Assembly (NCBI GenBank): GCA_031412915.1
Contig: JANODX010000079.1
Span: forward strand, 9,772-73,771
Source of the DNA: JAGNNV01 sp031412915
Lineage (GTDB): Bacteria; Acidobacteriota; Vicinamibacteria; Fen-336; JAGNNV01
Reading direction: 5' to 3'
Length of the DNA stretch: 64,000 bases
In this document: in pieces, positions 34,860 through 47,000 of the stretch
How positions within the stretch are numbered: the stretch's first letter is position 1
Layout: every line of letters begins with the position of its first letter
Notes under the pieces: model-generated
Told to the model about the DNA's origin: nothing
Seen by the model: only the letters and a program-made list of their open reading frames with translations
Database searches by the model: none
Program-made: the position numbers and the translations under genes

Positions 34860-36146
34860 CTATTTCTGATTGGGCGGCGGCGGCGTGAAGGACGGGTCAA
34901 AGCCCAGAGCCGCGGGGAAATTGGCGTTCGTAGGCCGCGCTCCCGTGGTCACCCAATTGGTGATGGAATTGACGGCGGTGATGAGCTGTAGTCCCGTGAA
35001 GTTGCAGTGCCCGTTGCCGTTTGTGTAGGTCTGAAAAAGCCAATTGCCGCGCCCCGCGTTCTGCACGATCTGGGCATATCGGTTCTCCTGCGTAACCGGT
35101 ACCAGCGGGTCCACTGTCGTGTGCATAGTCAGCACGGGATTCTTGATCTTGCCGTTGTAGTTGGCGTTGTGTTCGACATAGTTGCGCGCATAATTCGGGG
35201 CGAAGACATAGCGGTTCCCGTTCATCGCGGATAGCCAGGTGTCAATCGTCGGCGACGGCAGGCCCAAAGCCACTAGGTAGCCCCTCTCCGCCGGGCTCAG
35301 GCTGTAGTCCCGGTCGAGATTCTGGACAATCGAACCCAGCGCCCGGCGTTCGAGTTCAGAGCGACCTTCCATGGCGAAGAACATATCGGTAAAGATCCAT
35401 CCCGGATAGAAGGCCGGCGGCGCGGGCGGATTGATTCCGCGTCCCGGCGTTCCCGTTACCAGGCGAATGAATTCATATTTCGGGAAGTTTGCCGGAGTAC
35501 TGACCTCTGCAATCAACTTCGGCTGAACTTCCGTTTCGAAATCTATGTCGTCGCGCACGTCGCCAAAGGTTCCCCACGAAGAAGGCATCCCGAAAACGGT
35601 GTCGTAGGCGAGGGCCAGATCGCCTGAGGCGTCCCAGGTGCTCGTCGCCCCCGAGCCAACCGCGCAACCGCAGAGGGCGCCGTCGAAAATTCCGCCGAAG
35701 CGTTCCATGCTCTTGAAACCAATGACCGTTCCCATGGAGAACGCCCAGATGATCGTGCGGTCGGGCCGCGCGATGTTGTCGCGGAAATAGACGGCAAGAT
35801 CCTTCGTGTCCTGAATTCCTTCTTCGACTGCCCACCCATTGTCTTTGTATGCGGAACCCGCCAACGCATAGCCTTGCGCGAGCAGAGCGGCGGCGAGGGC
35901 CGGGTTGGGCGCAATATCGGGGTTGCGGTTGTCGACTTCGCCCGGATGGTCGGCTTTGTCGCGGTAGCCGTGTGCATAAACGAGTAAAGTGCCGTTCCAG
36001 GCTGCCGGGACGACAATCCGATACGGCGCGTTGTTTATTGCTCCCGTTTCATCGATCGGTCCGACCAGGGGCGCGGCGTTCACCGCCGGCAGACAGGTCA
36101 AGAGCAAAAGGACGGAGAGTCCAGCAAGCAAGGGTCTTTTCGACAC
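34860..36146 (-). CDS. Exported alpha/beta hydrolase, paralogue of the 25211-26371 protein
   Basis: GTG start at 36146 with AGGAGG eight bases upstream. The 428-residue product has a signal peptide (about 1-25), then WNGTLLVYAHGYRDK (oxyanion-hole HG) and the nucleophile elbow WAFSMGTVIGF. An Asp lies in MHTTVDPLVPVT and a His in NGNGHCNFTG, the last close to the C-terminus. Overall order matches the hydrolase at 25211-26371, with the same NGWAVEEGIQDTKDL segment after the first strand. The elbow ends in Thr instead of Gly. It ends in a Pro-rich tail. The substrate is unknown; extracellular ester or amide hydrolysis is likely. Confidence 0.72.
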   Translation of the reverse strand: MSKRPLLAGLSVLLLLTCLPAVNAAPLVGPIDETGAINNAPYRIVVPAAWNGTLLVYAHGYRDKADHPGEVDNRNPDIAPNPALAAALLAQGYALAGSAYKDNGWAVEEGIQDTKDLAVYFRDNIARPDRTIIWAFSMGTVIGFKSMERFGGIFDGALCGCAVGSGATSTWDASGDLALAYDTVFGMPSSWGTFGDVRDDIDFETEVQPKLIAEVSTPANFPKYEFIRLVTGTPGRGINPPAPPAFYPGWIFTDMFFAMEGRSELERRALGSIVQNLDRDYSLSPAERGYLVALGLPSPTIDTWLSAMNGNRYVFAPNYARNYVEHNANYNGKIKNPVLTMHTTVDPLVPVTQENRYAQIVQNAGRGNWLFQTYTNGNGHCNFTGLQLITAVNSITNWVTTGARPTNANFPAALGFDPSFTPPPPNQK

Positions 36147-36392
36147 TGTGTGTTCCTCCTGGAACCAAGAAAATCAGACTGCCAAGGACGAAGGAAGGGG
36201 TCGAGGCGGGGACGGGGTGAAGGTCGCCTGGGCACTTCCCGACGATAGATTGTGTGGGACTTCCCGCTTTTTACACGAAGATCGGGAAATAGGGAAGCGC
36301 GGCAGTGGAGAGTCGGAGCACGGCTTTGGCGGGTCTTCCCGCTCTGTGAACATCCACGGTTGCCTTACACTGAACGCCAAGGAGACCCGCCA

Positions 36393-36638
36393 ATGACCAG
36401 CTTGACGACAGGCCTCGCGGTGTTGCTGGCCCTGGGGAACCAGGCCGCGCGCCCCACGCCCCGGAACCCGGCCGTGGTCTTCGTCTGCGAACACGGAGCC
36501 GCCAAGAGCCTGATTGCGACCGCGTACTTCAACAAGCTGGCGAGCGAACGCGACCTGAGCGACCGGGCGATATTCCGCGGCGTCTCGCCTCGGGCGGCCC
36601 TTTCGGTGAGCGCGGTCGAGGGGCGTCGAAACCCGTGA
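36393..36638 (+). pseudogene. Truncated low-molecular-weight phosphatase/arsenate reductase-like protein
   Basis: ATG at 36393 with AAGGAG at 36379-36384. The 81 residues have a short hydrophobic start, then VVFVCEHGAAKSLIATAYFNKLA, the P-loop strand and helix of the LMW protein tyrosine phosphatase/ArsC fold (Cys-x5-Ser type). The frame ends soon after FRGVSPRAALSVSAVEG, whereas family members run to about 140 residues and need a second acidic motif. SVSAVEG resembles a segment from further along the family, so an internal deletion is possible. The stop overlaps the GTG start of the next gene (GTGA), so the remnant may still lead its translation. Confidence 0.5.
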
Positions 36639-37873
36639 AAACGCCGTCGCCCACGCTCAGCCCCGCCCCGGTCTCCCCGGAGACGCCCTCGCCCGGAGCC
36701 CCGACCGTCCTGCGCGTCCCGTCGATCGACGCGTTTCGCGGCTTCGTGATGTTCCTCATGCTGGCCGAGGCGATGCGCCTGTGGACGCTCAAAGACGCGT
36801 TCCCGTCGAGCCCCTTCTGGGCCGCGGTCGCCTACAACACCACCCACGTTCCCTGGCAGGGGTGTTCGCTCCACGACCTCATCCAGCCGGCCTTCTCGTT
36901 TCTCGCGGGCGCGTCGCTCCCTTTCTCGATCGCGAGCCGGCAGGCCCGCGGGGAGAATTTCGCTCGGTTGCTCGGCCACACCCTGAGGCGCAGCGCCATC
37001 CTCATCCTGCTCGGGATCTTCCTGCGCTCGATGGGACGCCCCCAGACGTACTGGACGTTCGAGGACACGCTCACTCAGATCGGCCTCGGCTACACCCTCC
37101 TCTTCCTCCTGGCTTTCGCCGCCCGAAGGATTCAGGCGGGAGTTTTCGCCGCGATCCTCGTCGGCTTCTGGGCGGCCTTCGCGCTCTACCCTCTGCCGCC
37201 CGCGACCTTCGACTACGCGAGTGTCGGCGTCCCCGCGGGCTGGCCCCACCTCTACACCGGTTTTCTCGCCCACTTCAACATGAACTCGAACCTGGCCTGG
37301 GCGTTCGACACATGGTTCCTGAATCTCTTCCCGCGCGAGTCGCCGTTCGTCTTCAACGACGGCGGCTGGTCGACCCTCAGTTTCATCCCCACCCTGGCGA
37401 CGATGATGCTGGGAATGTGGTCGGGCGAATGGCTCAAGAGCCCGCGGACGGCGGCGGAGAAGCTGAAGGGCCTCGTCGTCTCGGGCATCGCTCTCGCCCT
37501 CGCCGGCCTCCTCCTCCAGTGGCTGGGCCTCTGCCCGATCGTGAAGCGCATCTGGACGTCTTCCTACACGCTCTACAGCGGCGGCCTCGTCCTGCTCATC
37601 CTCGCCGGGTTCTACGCGGCGATCGAGATCCTGGGGTGGAAGCGCTGGTCGTTCCCGCTGATGGTGATCGGGGCGAACTCCATCGCCATCTACGTCATGA
37701 GCTGGACGCTGGAGCACTTCGTGTCGGAGGGTCTCGTCACTCACCTGGGCCGCGCGCCGTTCCTCCTCTTCGGCCCGCCCTTCGAGCCCGTGCTCCTGGG
37801 TATCGCCGTCCTGCTGGTGTTCTGGTCGATCCTCTGCTGGATGTACCGCAACAAGATCTTCGTGAAGATCTGA
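36635..37873 (+). CDS. DUF5009/heparan N-acetyltransferase-like membrane acyltransferase
   Basis: A 412-residue integral membrane protein with about ten helices. After a Pro-rich cytoplasmic lead, it has the family opening VPSIDAFRGFVMFLMLAEA with the R/G pair. NTTHVPWQGCSLHDLIQPAFSFLAGASLPFS provides the conserved His (near residue 70) and the DLIQPAF motif typical of DUF5009/DUF1624 proteins related to lysosomal HGSNAT. These are thought to move acetyl groups across the membrane to sugar amines. The start GTG at 36635 overlaps the preceding stop. 197 bases separate it from the giant protein gene. Confidence 0.8.
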   Translation: MKTPSPTLSPAPVSPETPSPGAPTVLRVPSIDAFRGFVMFLMLAEAMRLWTLKDAFPSSPFWAAVAYNTTHVPWQGCSLHDLIQPAFSFLAGASLPFSIASRQARGENFARLLGHTLRRSAILILLGIFLRSMGRPQTYWTFEDTLTQIGLGYTLLFLLAFAARRIQAGVFAAILVGFWAAFALYPLPPATFDYASVGVPAGWPHLYTGFLAHFNMNSNLAWAFDTWFLNLFPRESPFVFNDGGWSTLSFIPTLATMMLGMWSGEWLKSPRTAAEKLKGLVVSGIALALAGLLLQWLGLCPIVKRIWTSSYTLYSGGLVLLILAGFYAAIEILGWKRWSFPLMVIGANSIAIYVMSWTLEHFVSEGLVTHLGRAPFLLFGPPFEPVLLGIAVLLVFWSILCWMYRNKIFVKI

Positions 37874-38070
37874 TCGATCTGCGGTCCCCAGGAGAGGTCG
37901 CCCTTGCCGTGGCCGTGACAGCAGGGACAGGCCGCCGTGGTTCATTCGCCCCATGGAAGTAGTTCGTATGGCTCATTTCCGGATGGCACTAACGGGGGTA
38001 TACGGGAAGGCGATCCCCGAATTCGCTGCACGGGGAGACTTTCGTGAGCTACAACCAGAAGGAGGGCGCC

Positions 38071-41000
38071 ATGAGCGACTCTTCCCACTCTTCGGTGCGT
38101 TTGGCTCTTTTCCGGTCTCTTTTCCGGCCGGTGAGACCTTTGGCCGTCAAGGCGATGGCGGCGTGCGTGGCCGCGTCTCTACTGCTGGCTCAGAGCGCGG
38201 CAGCGGCCGACCCTCCCGCACTGAACGTGAACGACGTCACACTGGTCGAGGGCAACACCGGAACGACGGGAGCCTGGTTCATGGTGACGCTGTCGCAGCC
38301 TGCGGCGAGCCCGGTGACGGTGCAATACGCGACGGCAGACGGCACCGCGAGGGCGGGCGCCGACTACACGGAGTTGCACGGCACCGTGACCTTCTCCCCC
38401 GGCACTGTGAAACAGAGGATAGGAACGTCGGTGAACGGCGACACCTGGGTCGAGGGCGACGAGACCTTCGTTCTCAACCTGAGCAACCCGAACGGCGCGA
38501 CCTTGGGCGACCCGCAGGGCGTCGCCACGATCCTCGACGACGAGAGCACACCCAAGCCTCCGCTCCAGTCCATCTGGGCGATCGCGCAGCAAGGGGTACC
38601 GAGCATCAACGGCTCTGCCTACGGCGCCGGGAGATACGTGCTGGTCGGCTCCGCGGGGGCCATTCAGACCTCAGGCAACGGAGCCGATTGGACATCCGCC
38701 AGCAGCGATGACGCAAGCCATTCCGATCTGAACGCGGTGATCTACGCGGACGGCCGCTTCATGGCCGTCGGCAATGGCGCCATTCTCACGTCGGCCGACG
38801 ACGGGGCCTCCTGGAAAAAGCAGCAGAGCGAAGGTTGGGGTACTGGAGTCGCCTTCGGCAACGGCCGGTTCGTCGTGGTCGAACGGAACCCGAATAACGG
38901 GAGCTATCGGTCCCGCGTGTCCAACGGCGACGGCGTTTCGTGGCAGGCATATTCCCTGCCGACGAACGCCACGATCCAATCCGTCGCTTATGGCAACGGC
39001 GTCTTCGTGGCGGTGGGCTATTGGCCCGCCACCGCCGTGATCACCTCCGCGGACGGCGAAGTCTGGACCACACGGACCGATTTCCCCAACCTCGGCAACC
39101 TGCACGCGGTCGCGTTTGTCGGCACACAGTTCGTGGCGGCGGGTGCAAGCGGCGCCATGGTTTCATCGGACGGCGTCCACTGGACGCTGTCCCACTGCCT
39201 CGTGGGCGGCGGCAACTGCGGCTTCGGGACCACCGGTTATTCGCAGGCCGTCGCAGCGACGGGCCCGTCGGGCGATGTCGCCGCCATCGTCACGAACGGA
39301 GGCATCCTCACTGCGACCTACGGCAACGAGCCGTGGACGCCCTACGCCTACCCGGACCGCGGGCCCGGCATCAATGGCAACCTGACCACCGTCACCTGGG
39401 GTCCGTCAGGCTATGTCGTCGCGGGGCAGGGCGGGACGATCCTCACGTCGGCCGATGGAACGACGTGGCAGGACCGGACGCTCCACGAGTCGCGGCTGCT
39501 TCAGGACGTCACCTGGGCGCCGGTCGGGGCGGAGGGCCGTTACTGTGCCGTCGGCACGGGAGGGCTCACCGCGACCTCCATCGATGGGACGTCGTGGGAA
39601 TACCACGGCCTCGGCCTTCCGGCCGGCTCCACGCCGCCCGACTTGAAACGGGTGGTCTGGGCCAGCGACCTCGGGCTGTTCGTGACGGTTGGGACGAGGG
39701 GGGATGCCGATGTGGCTACGTCCCCGGACTGCAAGAACTGGACCGCGCAGGCGATTGGCATTGGCAACGAATGCTCGATCGAAGTCGCCTACGGCAACGG
39801 AATGCTCGTCGCGACCGGAGGCTCTTCCGGCATCGTGTCATCGATCAATGGGAGCAGTTGGACGCCGCGCGCTGCCGACCTTCCGGCGGGTGGGTGGGGT
39901 TGTTGGTCGCGCGTGACCTTCGGGAATGGCCGCTTCGTGGCCCTTGGCGGCGGTCAGGCTGACCGGAGCCCTTACCTCATCACCTCCGAGGACGGCGCCA
40001 TCTGGACGCGACAATTCTCACCCTTCGACGGCAACCAGCCAAGGCTCGGCTTTGGAAACGGACAGTTCGTCGCAGTACACAACCTCATCTGGACGTCACC
40101 CGACGCCATCTCGTGGACGCAGCGCCTGGGTTATTCGCACTACTCCGGCCCCGGGATGTACTGGATGAACGCCGCGACCTGGGGTGACCGCTTCCAGGCC
40201 GTCGGCGCCCGCGGCGACGTGTACGCCTCAGCCGACGGCAGCCAATGGACGGGAAACGCCTCGACGAGCTTCTTCGGCTTGAACGGCGTCGCATACTCGC
40301 CGACATTCGACCGCTACGTCGCCGTTGGCGACTCGGTGATCCAGTACACGACCGGCGATGCCCCGCCGACACTGTCGGTGAACGACATGGCCGTGACCGA
40401 AGGGAACTCCGGCGCCACCACGGCCGATGTCCCTGTAGTTCTCTCCTATCCGAGTGAGCAGACGATCACTGTCTACTACTTGACGGCGAACGGGACGGCC
40501 ACCGCTTCATCCGACTACACAGCCGTTTCGGGCCCGACCCTGACGTTTAGCCCTGGTTCGTGGGTTCAGACCGCACCGGTGTCGGTCGTCGGCGACACCC
40601 TGACCGAAGCGGACGAGACGTTCCTGGTCAACCTGGGTAGCCCGGTCAACGCGACAATCGGGGACGGCCAGGGCATAGTCACGATCCGCGACGACGAGCC
40701 GTGGCTGTCGATCAACGACGCGACGGTGACCGAGGGCGACGTGGGGACCGTGGACGCCGTGTTCACGGTGACCTGCACGGGATGCACGGGCACGCCCGTG
40801 AGCGTGGACTACTTCACGAGCGCCGCCTGGCCGGCGGTAGCCGGAGTGGACCTGCTGCTGGCCTCGGGCAACTTGATCTTGTCGGCCGAGACGCCGACAC
40901 AGACGATCGCCGTGCCCGTGATCGGCGACGCCCGCACGGAAGGGACGGAGACATTCAGCGTGTTCCTGTCAAACGCGTCGGGCGCCTCCATTGCGCTTGG

Positions 41001-44000
41001 GACTGGCACCGGGCGAGGGATTGGCACCGGGCGGATCCTGGACGACGATGCCCTGCCCACGCTGTCGATCGCCGATGTTTCGGTGCCGGAGGGCCAGTCG
41101 GGGACGCGGACGGCGCTCTTCACCGTGTCCCTCTCCGGCGCGACATCGAGCGCGGTCTCGGTGGCCTTCGCGACGGCGCCCGGCAGCGCCGGCGAGGGGA
41201 CCGACTACGTGGGAGCCTCGGGGACACTGACAATCGATCCTTCCGAGGGCCTGATCCAGAAGACGATCGCGGTGACGATCAACGGCGACACTGTGCCCGA
41301 AGGCGACGAGACGTTCTTCGTGGACCTGTCGAACCCCGTGGGCGCGAGCCTGGCGGACAACCAAGGGCTCGGGACGATCCTGAACGACGAGGGGGTTCCG
41401 GAGCGGTCGGTGTCGACGACGTGGCGCTTGGCTCAGGAGGGAATGCCCATCATGAGCGGGGCCGCTTCGAACGGCTCGGTCTACGTGCTCGTCGGGGTGG
41501 GTGGAGAAATCTGGACGTCGCCGAACGGGTCCGACGGCTGGACGCGTCGTGTCAACCCCGACCCGCTGCGCCTCAGTCTGCGCGGCGTAACCTGGGATGG
41601 TCCGGACGGAGCGAAGCACTTCGTGGCGGTAGGCAATTGCTGTGGCGCCGGTAGCGGCGGCCTGGTGTTGACGTCTCCAAACGGAGTCGACTGGACGTTG
41701 CGCCCGACCCCAAACACGGTCCGACAACTGTTGGCCGTGACCTACGGGAACGGTCGTTGGGTCGCGGGCGGCAATGGTGGCCGGATTGCGACGTCTACAG
41801 ACGCGATCACCTGGACAAATACGACCACGGGAACCGGCGTCAACCTCCGGGGCGTCGCATTCGGCGGCGGGCAGTTCGTGGCCGTCGGCGACCGGCGCAC
41901 GGTCTTGACCTCCGTCGACGGAGTCAACTGGATGCCGCGCAACGCGCCCTCGACCGTCGTGAGTCTGCTCAACGCCGTGGCCTGGACGGGCAGCCAGTTC
42001 GTGGTGGTGGCGCAGGATCCTACGAACGCGACGAACTCCGGCGCGGGCATATTGACCTCGCCGGACGGCGTGACCTGGACGCAGCAGACCGTCCCCACGA
42101 TTCAGCCCCTGCTGAGCGTCGCCGTCGGCGGTGGCACGATCGTGGTCGTGGGCAGTTCGGCGAGCACCGCGGAGCACCACTCGGTGCTGACCTCGAGTGA
42201 TGCAGTCGTCTGGACGCCAAGATCCCTCACCCTTCCCGGCCCCGGCGTGTCGCCCAGCATGCGTGCGGTGACCTACGGCCCGTCCGGCTTCGTCTCGACC
42301 GGTTCCCGCAGCGGCGTCTACACGTCGCCCACCGGTGAGACCTGGACCAGCCGCACCCTGCCCGAGTCGCGCACGTTCGCGAGCGTGGCGTCGGACGGCT
42401 CGACGTACTGCGCGGTCGGAGCGAACGGCGCGGTCGCGCGCTCGCTGGACGGCGCGACCTGGATCAACGTCGACACCGGCCTCGACCCGAGCCGCTACTG
42501 GTACTGGACCTCCGTCATTCACGCCAATGGCCAGTTCATGGCGGTCGGGCTCTCGTCCGCCGTCATTACGTCGACGGACTGCCTGACTTGGACACTGCGA
42601 TATCCGGCGGATCCGCTACCCATAGGGCCGGCGACCAGCTGGCTCAGCGATGTCACTTACGGCGGCGGTCTGTACGTTGCCGTCGGCGAGACCTATCCGG
42701 CGCCGGGCGAGATCGTGCCGCTGATCCTCACCTCGACCGACGCATCCACCTGGACGCCCCAGACTCCTGCGGCGCCTCCAGGCCGGCAGAGCCTCACCAC
42801 CGTGGCCTACGGCAACGGCCGTTTCGTGGCTTTCGGCTATGAGGCGGTTACGAACACCACGTTCCTGAGCACGTCCGAGAATGGTGTGAACTGGACACTG
42901 GAGCCCAGCCCGATGGACCCCGTCTGGCCCGAGAATGCCAACAAGGCGATCTACGCCGAAGGTCAGTTCGTGGTGGTGGGCGACCGCATCCGCACTTCGC
43001 CCGATGGCATTCACTGGACGACCCGGCTCGACCCGACGGCCGACAATGGCGACTACTACTTCTATGGCGTGGGCCACGGCGGCGGCCGCTTCGCGGCGGT
43101 GGGGCCGCGGGGCGCGATCTACGTGTCGGACGACGGCGCGACGTGGACGCCGCAGACGCCGGTGACCGTACACGACCTGAACGCGGTGGCTTATGGCGCA
43201 TCGCTCGGCCGTTTTGTCGGCGTGGGCGCATCGGCGATGGTCTACGGCGACTACCCGTTCTGGACACTCGACGTCACCCTGGCCGGCGACGGTCAGGGTT
43301 CCGTCACCAGCAACCCGGCGGGCATCGACTGCGGCTCGACGTGTTCGGCCCAGTTCGACCCAGGAATGGTGGTCAGCCTGACCGCCTCCGCATCGCCGTT
43401 GTCGATCTTCACCGGCTGGGGCGGCGTTTGCTCCGGAACCGGTCCCTGCGTGGTCACGCTTGACGCCGCGCGTTTCGTCAGCGCGACGTTCCAGCGGCTT
43501 CTTCCGCGCGTGTCGATCAACGACGTGAGCGTGACCGAAGGCCACTCCGGAACCGTCTCGGCGGTCTTCACGGTGACGCTGCAAGAGGGCGGTCCGGACG
43601 ACGTAGTAGTGACCTTCCATACGGCTGACGGGGTAGCGACGACGCCTTCGGACTACGTGGCGGCCTCTGGGACGCTGACGTTGTCCGCGGCTCACCCGAG
43701 CGAGGCGGTCACGGTGCTGGTGAATGGTGACACCCTCGGGGAGTCCGACGAGGTTTTCTACCTCGACCTGCTGAGCGCCACGGGCGGCAGTGCCACCATC
43801 GCACGCCCACGCGGAGTGGCCCGGATCACGGACGACGATCCGCTCTCCTTGTCGATCGACGATGTGCAGATCCTCGAAGGTCAGGCCCTCGGGTCGGAGG
43901 CATCGGACCTCTCACATCAGGCGGTCTTCACGGTGAGCCTGCCGCGGCCCAACCCGGGCCCCGGCGTCATCTCGGTACAGTGGTCGACGGCCAACGGCAC

Positions 44001-47000
44001 GGCCACAGCCGGCAGCGACTATCAGTCGGGCAACGGCACCCTGAACATCTCGCCGGGAAACCTCAACGCGACGATCTCGCGCAACGTGGCCGGTGACGTC
44101 TTCGTGGAGCCCGACGAGACGTTCTTCGTGAATCTGTCCAGTCCGGTCGGGGCACAGATCGCCGACAGCCAGGGTGTCGTCACCATCCTGAACGACGACT
44201 CCGCCCTTCCGGGCCCGGCTCCCAAGGATGGCCGTCTGGTCTGGAACATCGCCCAGCAGGGCATGCCCACAATGTACTCGGCCGCCTACGGCGGCACTCC
44301 GAACGCCGTCTACGTGCTGGTCGGATCCGGTGGAGTGGTCTACACGTCCCCCGACGGCGCGACCTGGACCCGCCGGACCCTGCCTCCGGAAGTCAACCGG
44401 CGCGGGCTCAACTCCGTTTACTGGAACGGCTCGGTGTTCGTGGCCGTGGGCGAAAGCTGCTGCGATTCGTCCGGCAACCGGCCCGTGGTCGTCACCTCGG
44501 CCGACGGCATCAACTGGTCCTTCCAGACCGCGCCGATCAGCAACCGCCGGCTCTTGGGAGTGACCTACGGCGGCAGCCAGTGGCTGGCGGTCGGCCTGCA
44601 GGGAACCGTTCTCAGCTCCGCTGACGCAGTCAATTGGACGGTGGGTAACTCGGGCACGAGCGACAGTCTCTACGGCGTGGCCTTCGGCAACGGCCGCTTC
44701 GTGGCGGTAGGCAGCAACCACGGCTTGCGCACTTCCACGGACGGCGTGAGTTGGACCGCGCAGACCTATCCGGGTGAGGCCGGCGATCAGCTGACCAAGG
44801 TGGCCTGGACGGGCTCGGCGTTCGTGGCCATCTCCAACTGGGGCTACATCCTGCGCTCCGGCCCCACCGGCGCCAACTGGACCATCACCCACACCCAGGC
44901 GGGCGGAGCCAGCCCCAGCCAGATCGGCGTCGGCGCCGGCCGGGTGCTGGTCGGCGGCTGGCACTTCTTCTGGGTCTCCCACGACGACGGCCTCACCTGG
45001 ACCTACGGCGGCCCATTGCCGGAGGACTACCTGGCCGGGGCGGACGCCGAAGGGTCCTGGGCGGTTGCATTCGGCGATCAGCATGGCTTCGTGGCCTCCG
45101 CGCACTCGGGTTCGATCTACACCTCGCCCGATGGCGACACCGCATGGACCAGCCACACCGACGTGGCCTCACGTCCCTGGGCCGCCGTGGCCGCCAGCCC
45201 CACACGCTACTGCGCGATCGGCCGGAGCAACGCGGGCGCCTGGTCGGACGATGGCATTACCTGGCACGACGCCCCCGCCGCCCCCCCCGCCCCGTCACGC
45301 ACGCTTTCAAGCCAAGCCCTGATCTGGGGCGAGGGCCTCTTCGTGGCCGTGGGCCCTGACGGCGAGAAGCTCCTCACGTCGCCGGACTGCGAGCAGTGGA
45401 CGGAAGTGGACGTCAGCGCAGACGGGACTTCCGGTGGCAACGACTACGTCGATTTCGGCGACGTGGCCTGGGCCGAGGGCCTCTTCGTGGCCGTGGGCAA
45501 CAGCGGGGCATGGAACGGGAGCTTCTGGACCGATCATCCCGCCATCCTCACCTCCGATGACGCCGCCACCTGGACGCCCCGCGAAACCAATCTCCCAGAC
45601 GGGTATCGACTCGGCTCCGTGGCCTACGGTAACGGCCTCTTCGTGGTGATCGGCCGCAACCGGTCCGGCGCCCGCGAGGCGGTGGTGATCACGTCACCCG
45701 ACGGCATCATTTGGAGTCAGCGGCCCGCGCCCTTCCCGACCGGCGGGAACTCCGCGATCGCCTTCGGCCACGGACTGTTCATGGCCGGCACCAACGGCAT
45801 CTGGACGTCGCCCGACGGGGCGACCTGGACCAAGCGCACGGATCAGGGCGCGAGCGACCTGGCCTATGGGGACGGGCTGTTTGTGGGTGTCGGGGGCGGG
45901 GGCAGTATTTTAGGCTCGCCCGATGCGATTACCTGGGTCGGCAACACCTCGCCCACCGTTCACACCCTCAGCGCCGTCACCTGGAGGGATCGCTTCGTGG
46001 CGGTGGGGGATTCGGTCATCCTCTACTCGGGCGGCCCGGACGCCCCGCGCGTCGCGATCAACGACCCGAGCGTCACGGAGGGCAACTCAGGCGCCACCGA
46101 TGCGATGGTGCCCGTCGTCCTTCTCGGCGGCGACGGCACGCAGGCAGTCACCGTCCCGTACTCCACATCCAACGGTAGCGCAGTCGCGCCCGGTGATTAC
46201 ACGGCCATTAGTGGCCTCGTGACATTCAGCCCCGGCCAGTGGCTCGCCTATGTGCAGGTGCCGGTGGTCGGTGACACTCTTGGCGAAACCGACGAGACCT
46301 TCGCCGTGAATCTGGGCGCACCGTCGTTCGGGACGTTGGCTGACGGCCGGGCCACCGTCACCATCCGCAACGACGACCCCGGCCTCTCGATCAGCGACGG
46401 CAACCCACGAAACGTGACCGAGGGCAACTCCGGCTCGACAGTCGTCACCTTCACGGTGACCCTGGCGAACGCGGCTGCTCCGGTCACCGTTCAGTACAGC
46501 ACCCCGACGGCGGCTGGCTCATTTGCCGTGCCCGGTCTCGACTTCGAGGCGGTCAGCGGGACGTTCACCCTGACCCCCGAAGCCCCGAGCCAAAACATCA
46601 CGGTCAACGTCTACGGCGACACCCGCGGCGAGAACAACGAAAACTTCTTTGTCAACCTCAGCAACCCGGTGGGCGCTGCGCTCCTGGATAGTCAAGGTGT
46701 CGCCACGATCCTCAACGACGACCCGCCGCCCACGGTCGCCATCAACGACGTGATGGTGCCCGAGGGCAACGCCGCCACCCGCACCGCTTACTTCAGCGTC
46801 TCCCTCTCCGCGTATTTCGACCAGCCGATCAGCATCGACTACGCGACCGCCAACGGCACGGCCACCGCGGGAAGCGACTACAGCGCGAACACCGGGACCA
46901 TCACGATCGATCCGGGCTTGCGGTCTTCCGTACCGATTCCGATCACCATCACCGGCGACACGACTGTCGAGGGCGACGAGACCTTCACTGTGACCCTCTC

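Noticed and set aside
37874..38070. Cyclic-di-GMP or other riboswitch upstream of the giant gene
   Set aside because: The conserved core of known aptamers was not found in the 197-base leader; only a good ribosome binding site is clear.
40969..45156. Long minus-strand open frames inside the giant gene (for example 40969-42522 and 43912-45156)
   Set aside because: They follow from high G+C third positions and the repeated composition of the coding strand; they have no signal, motif or binding site, and the plus-strand protein is clearly real.
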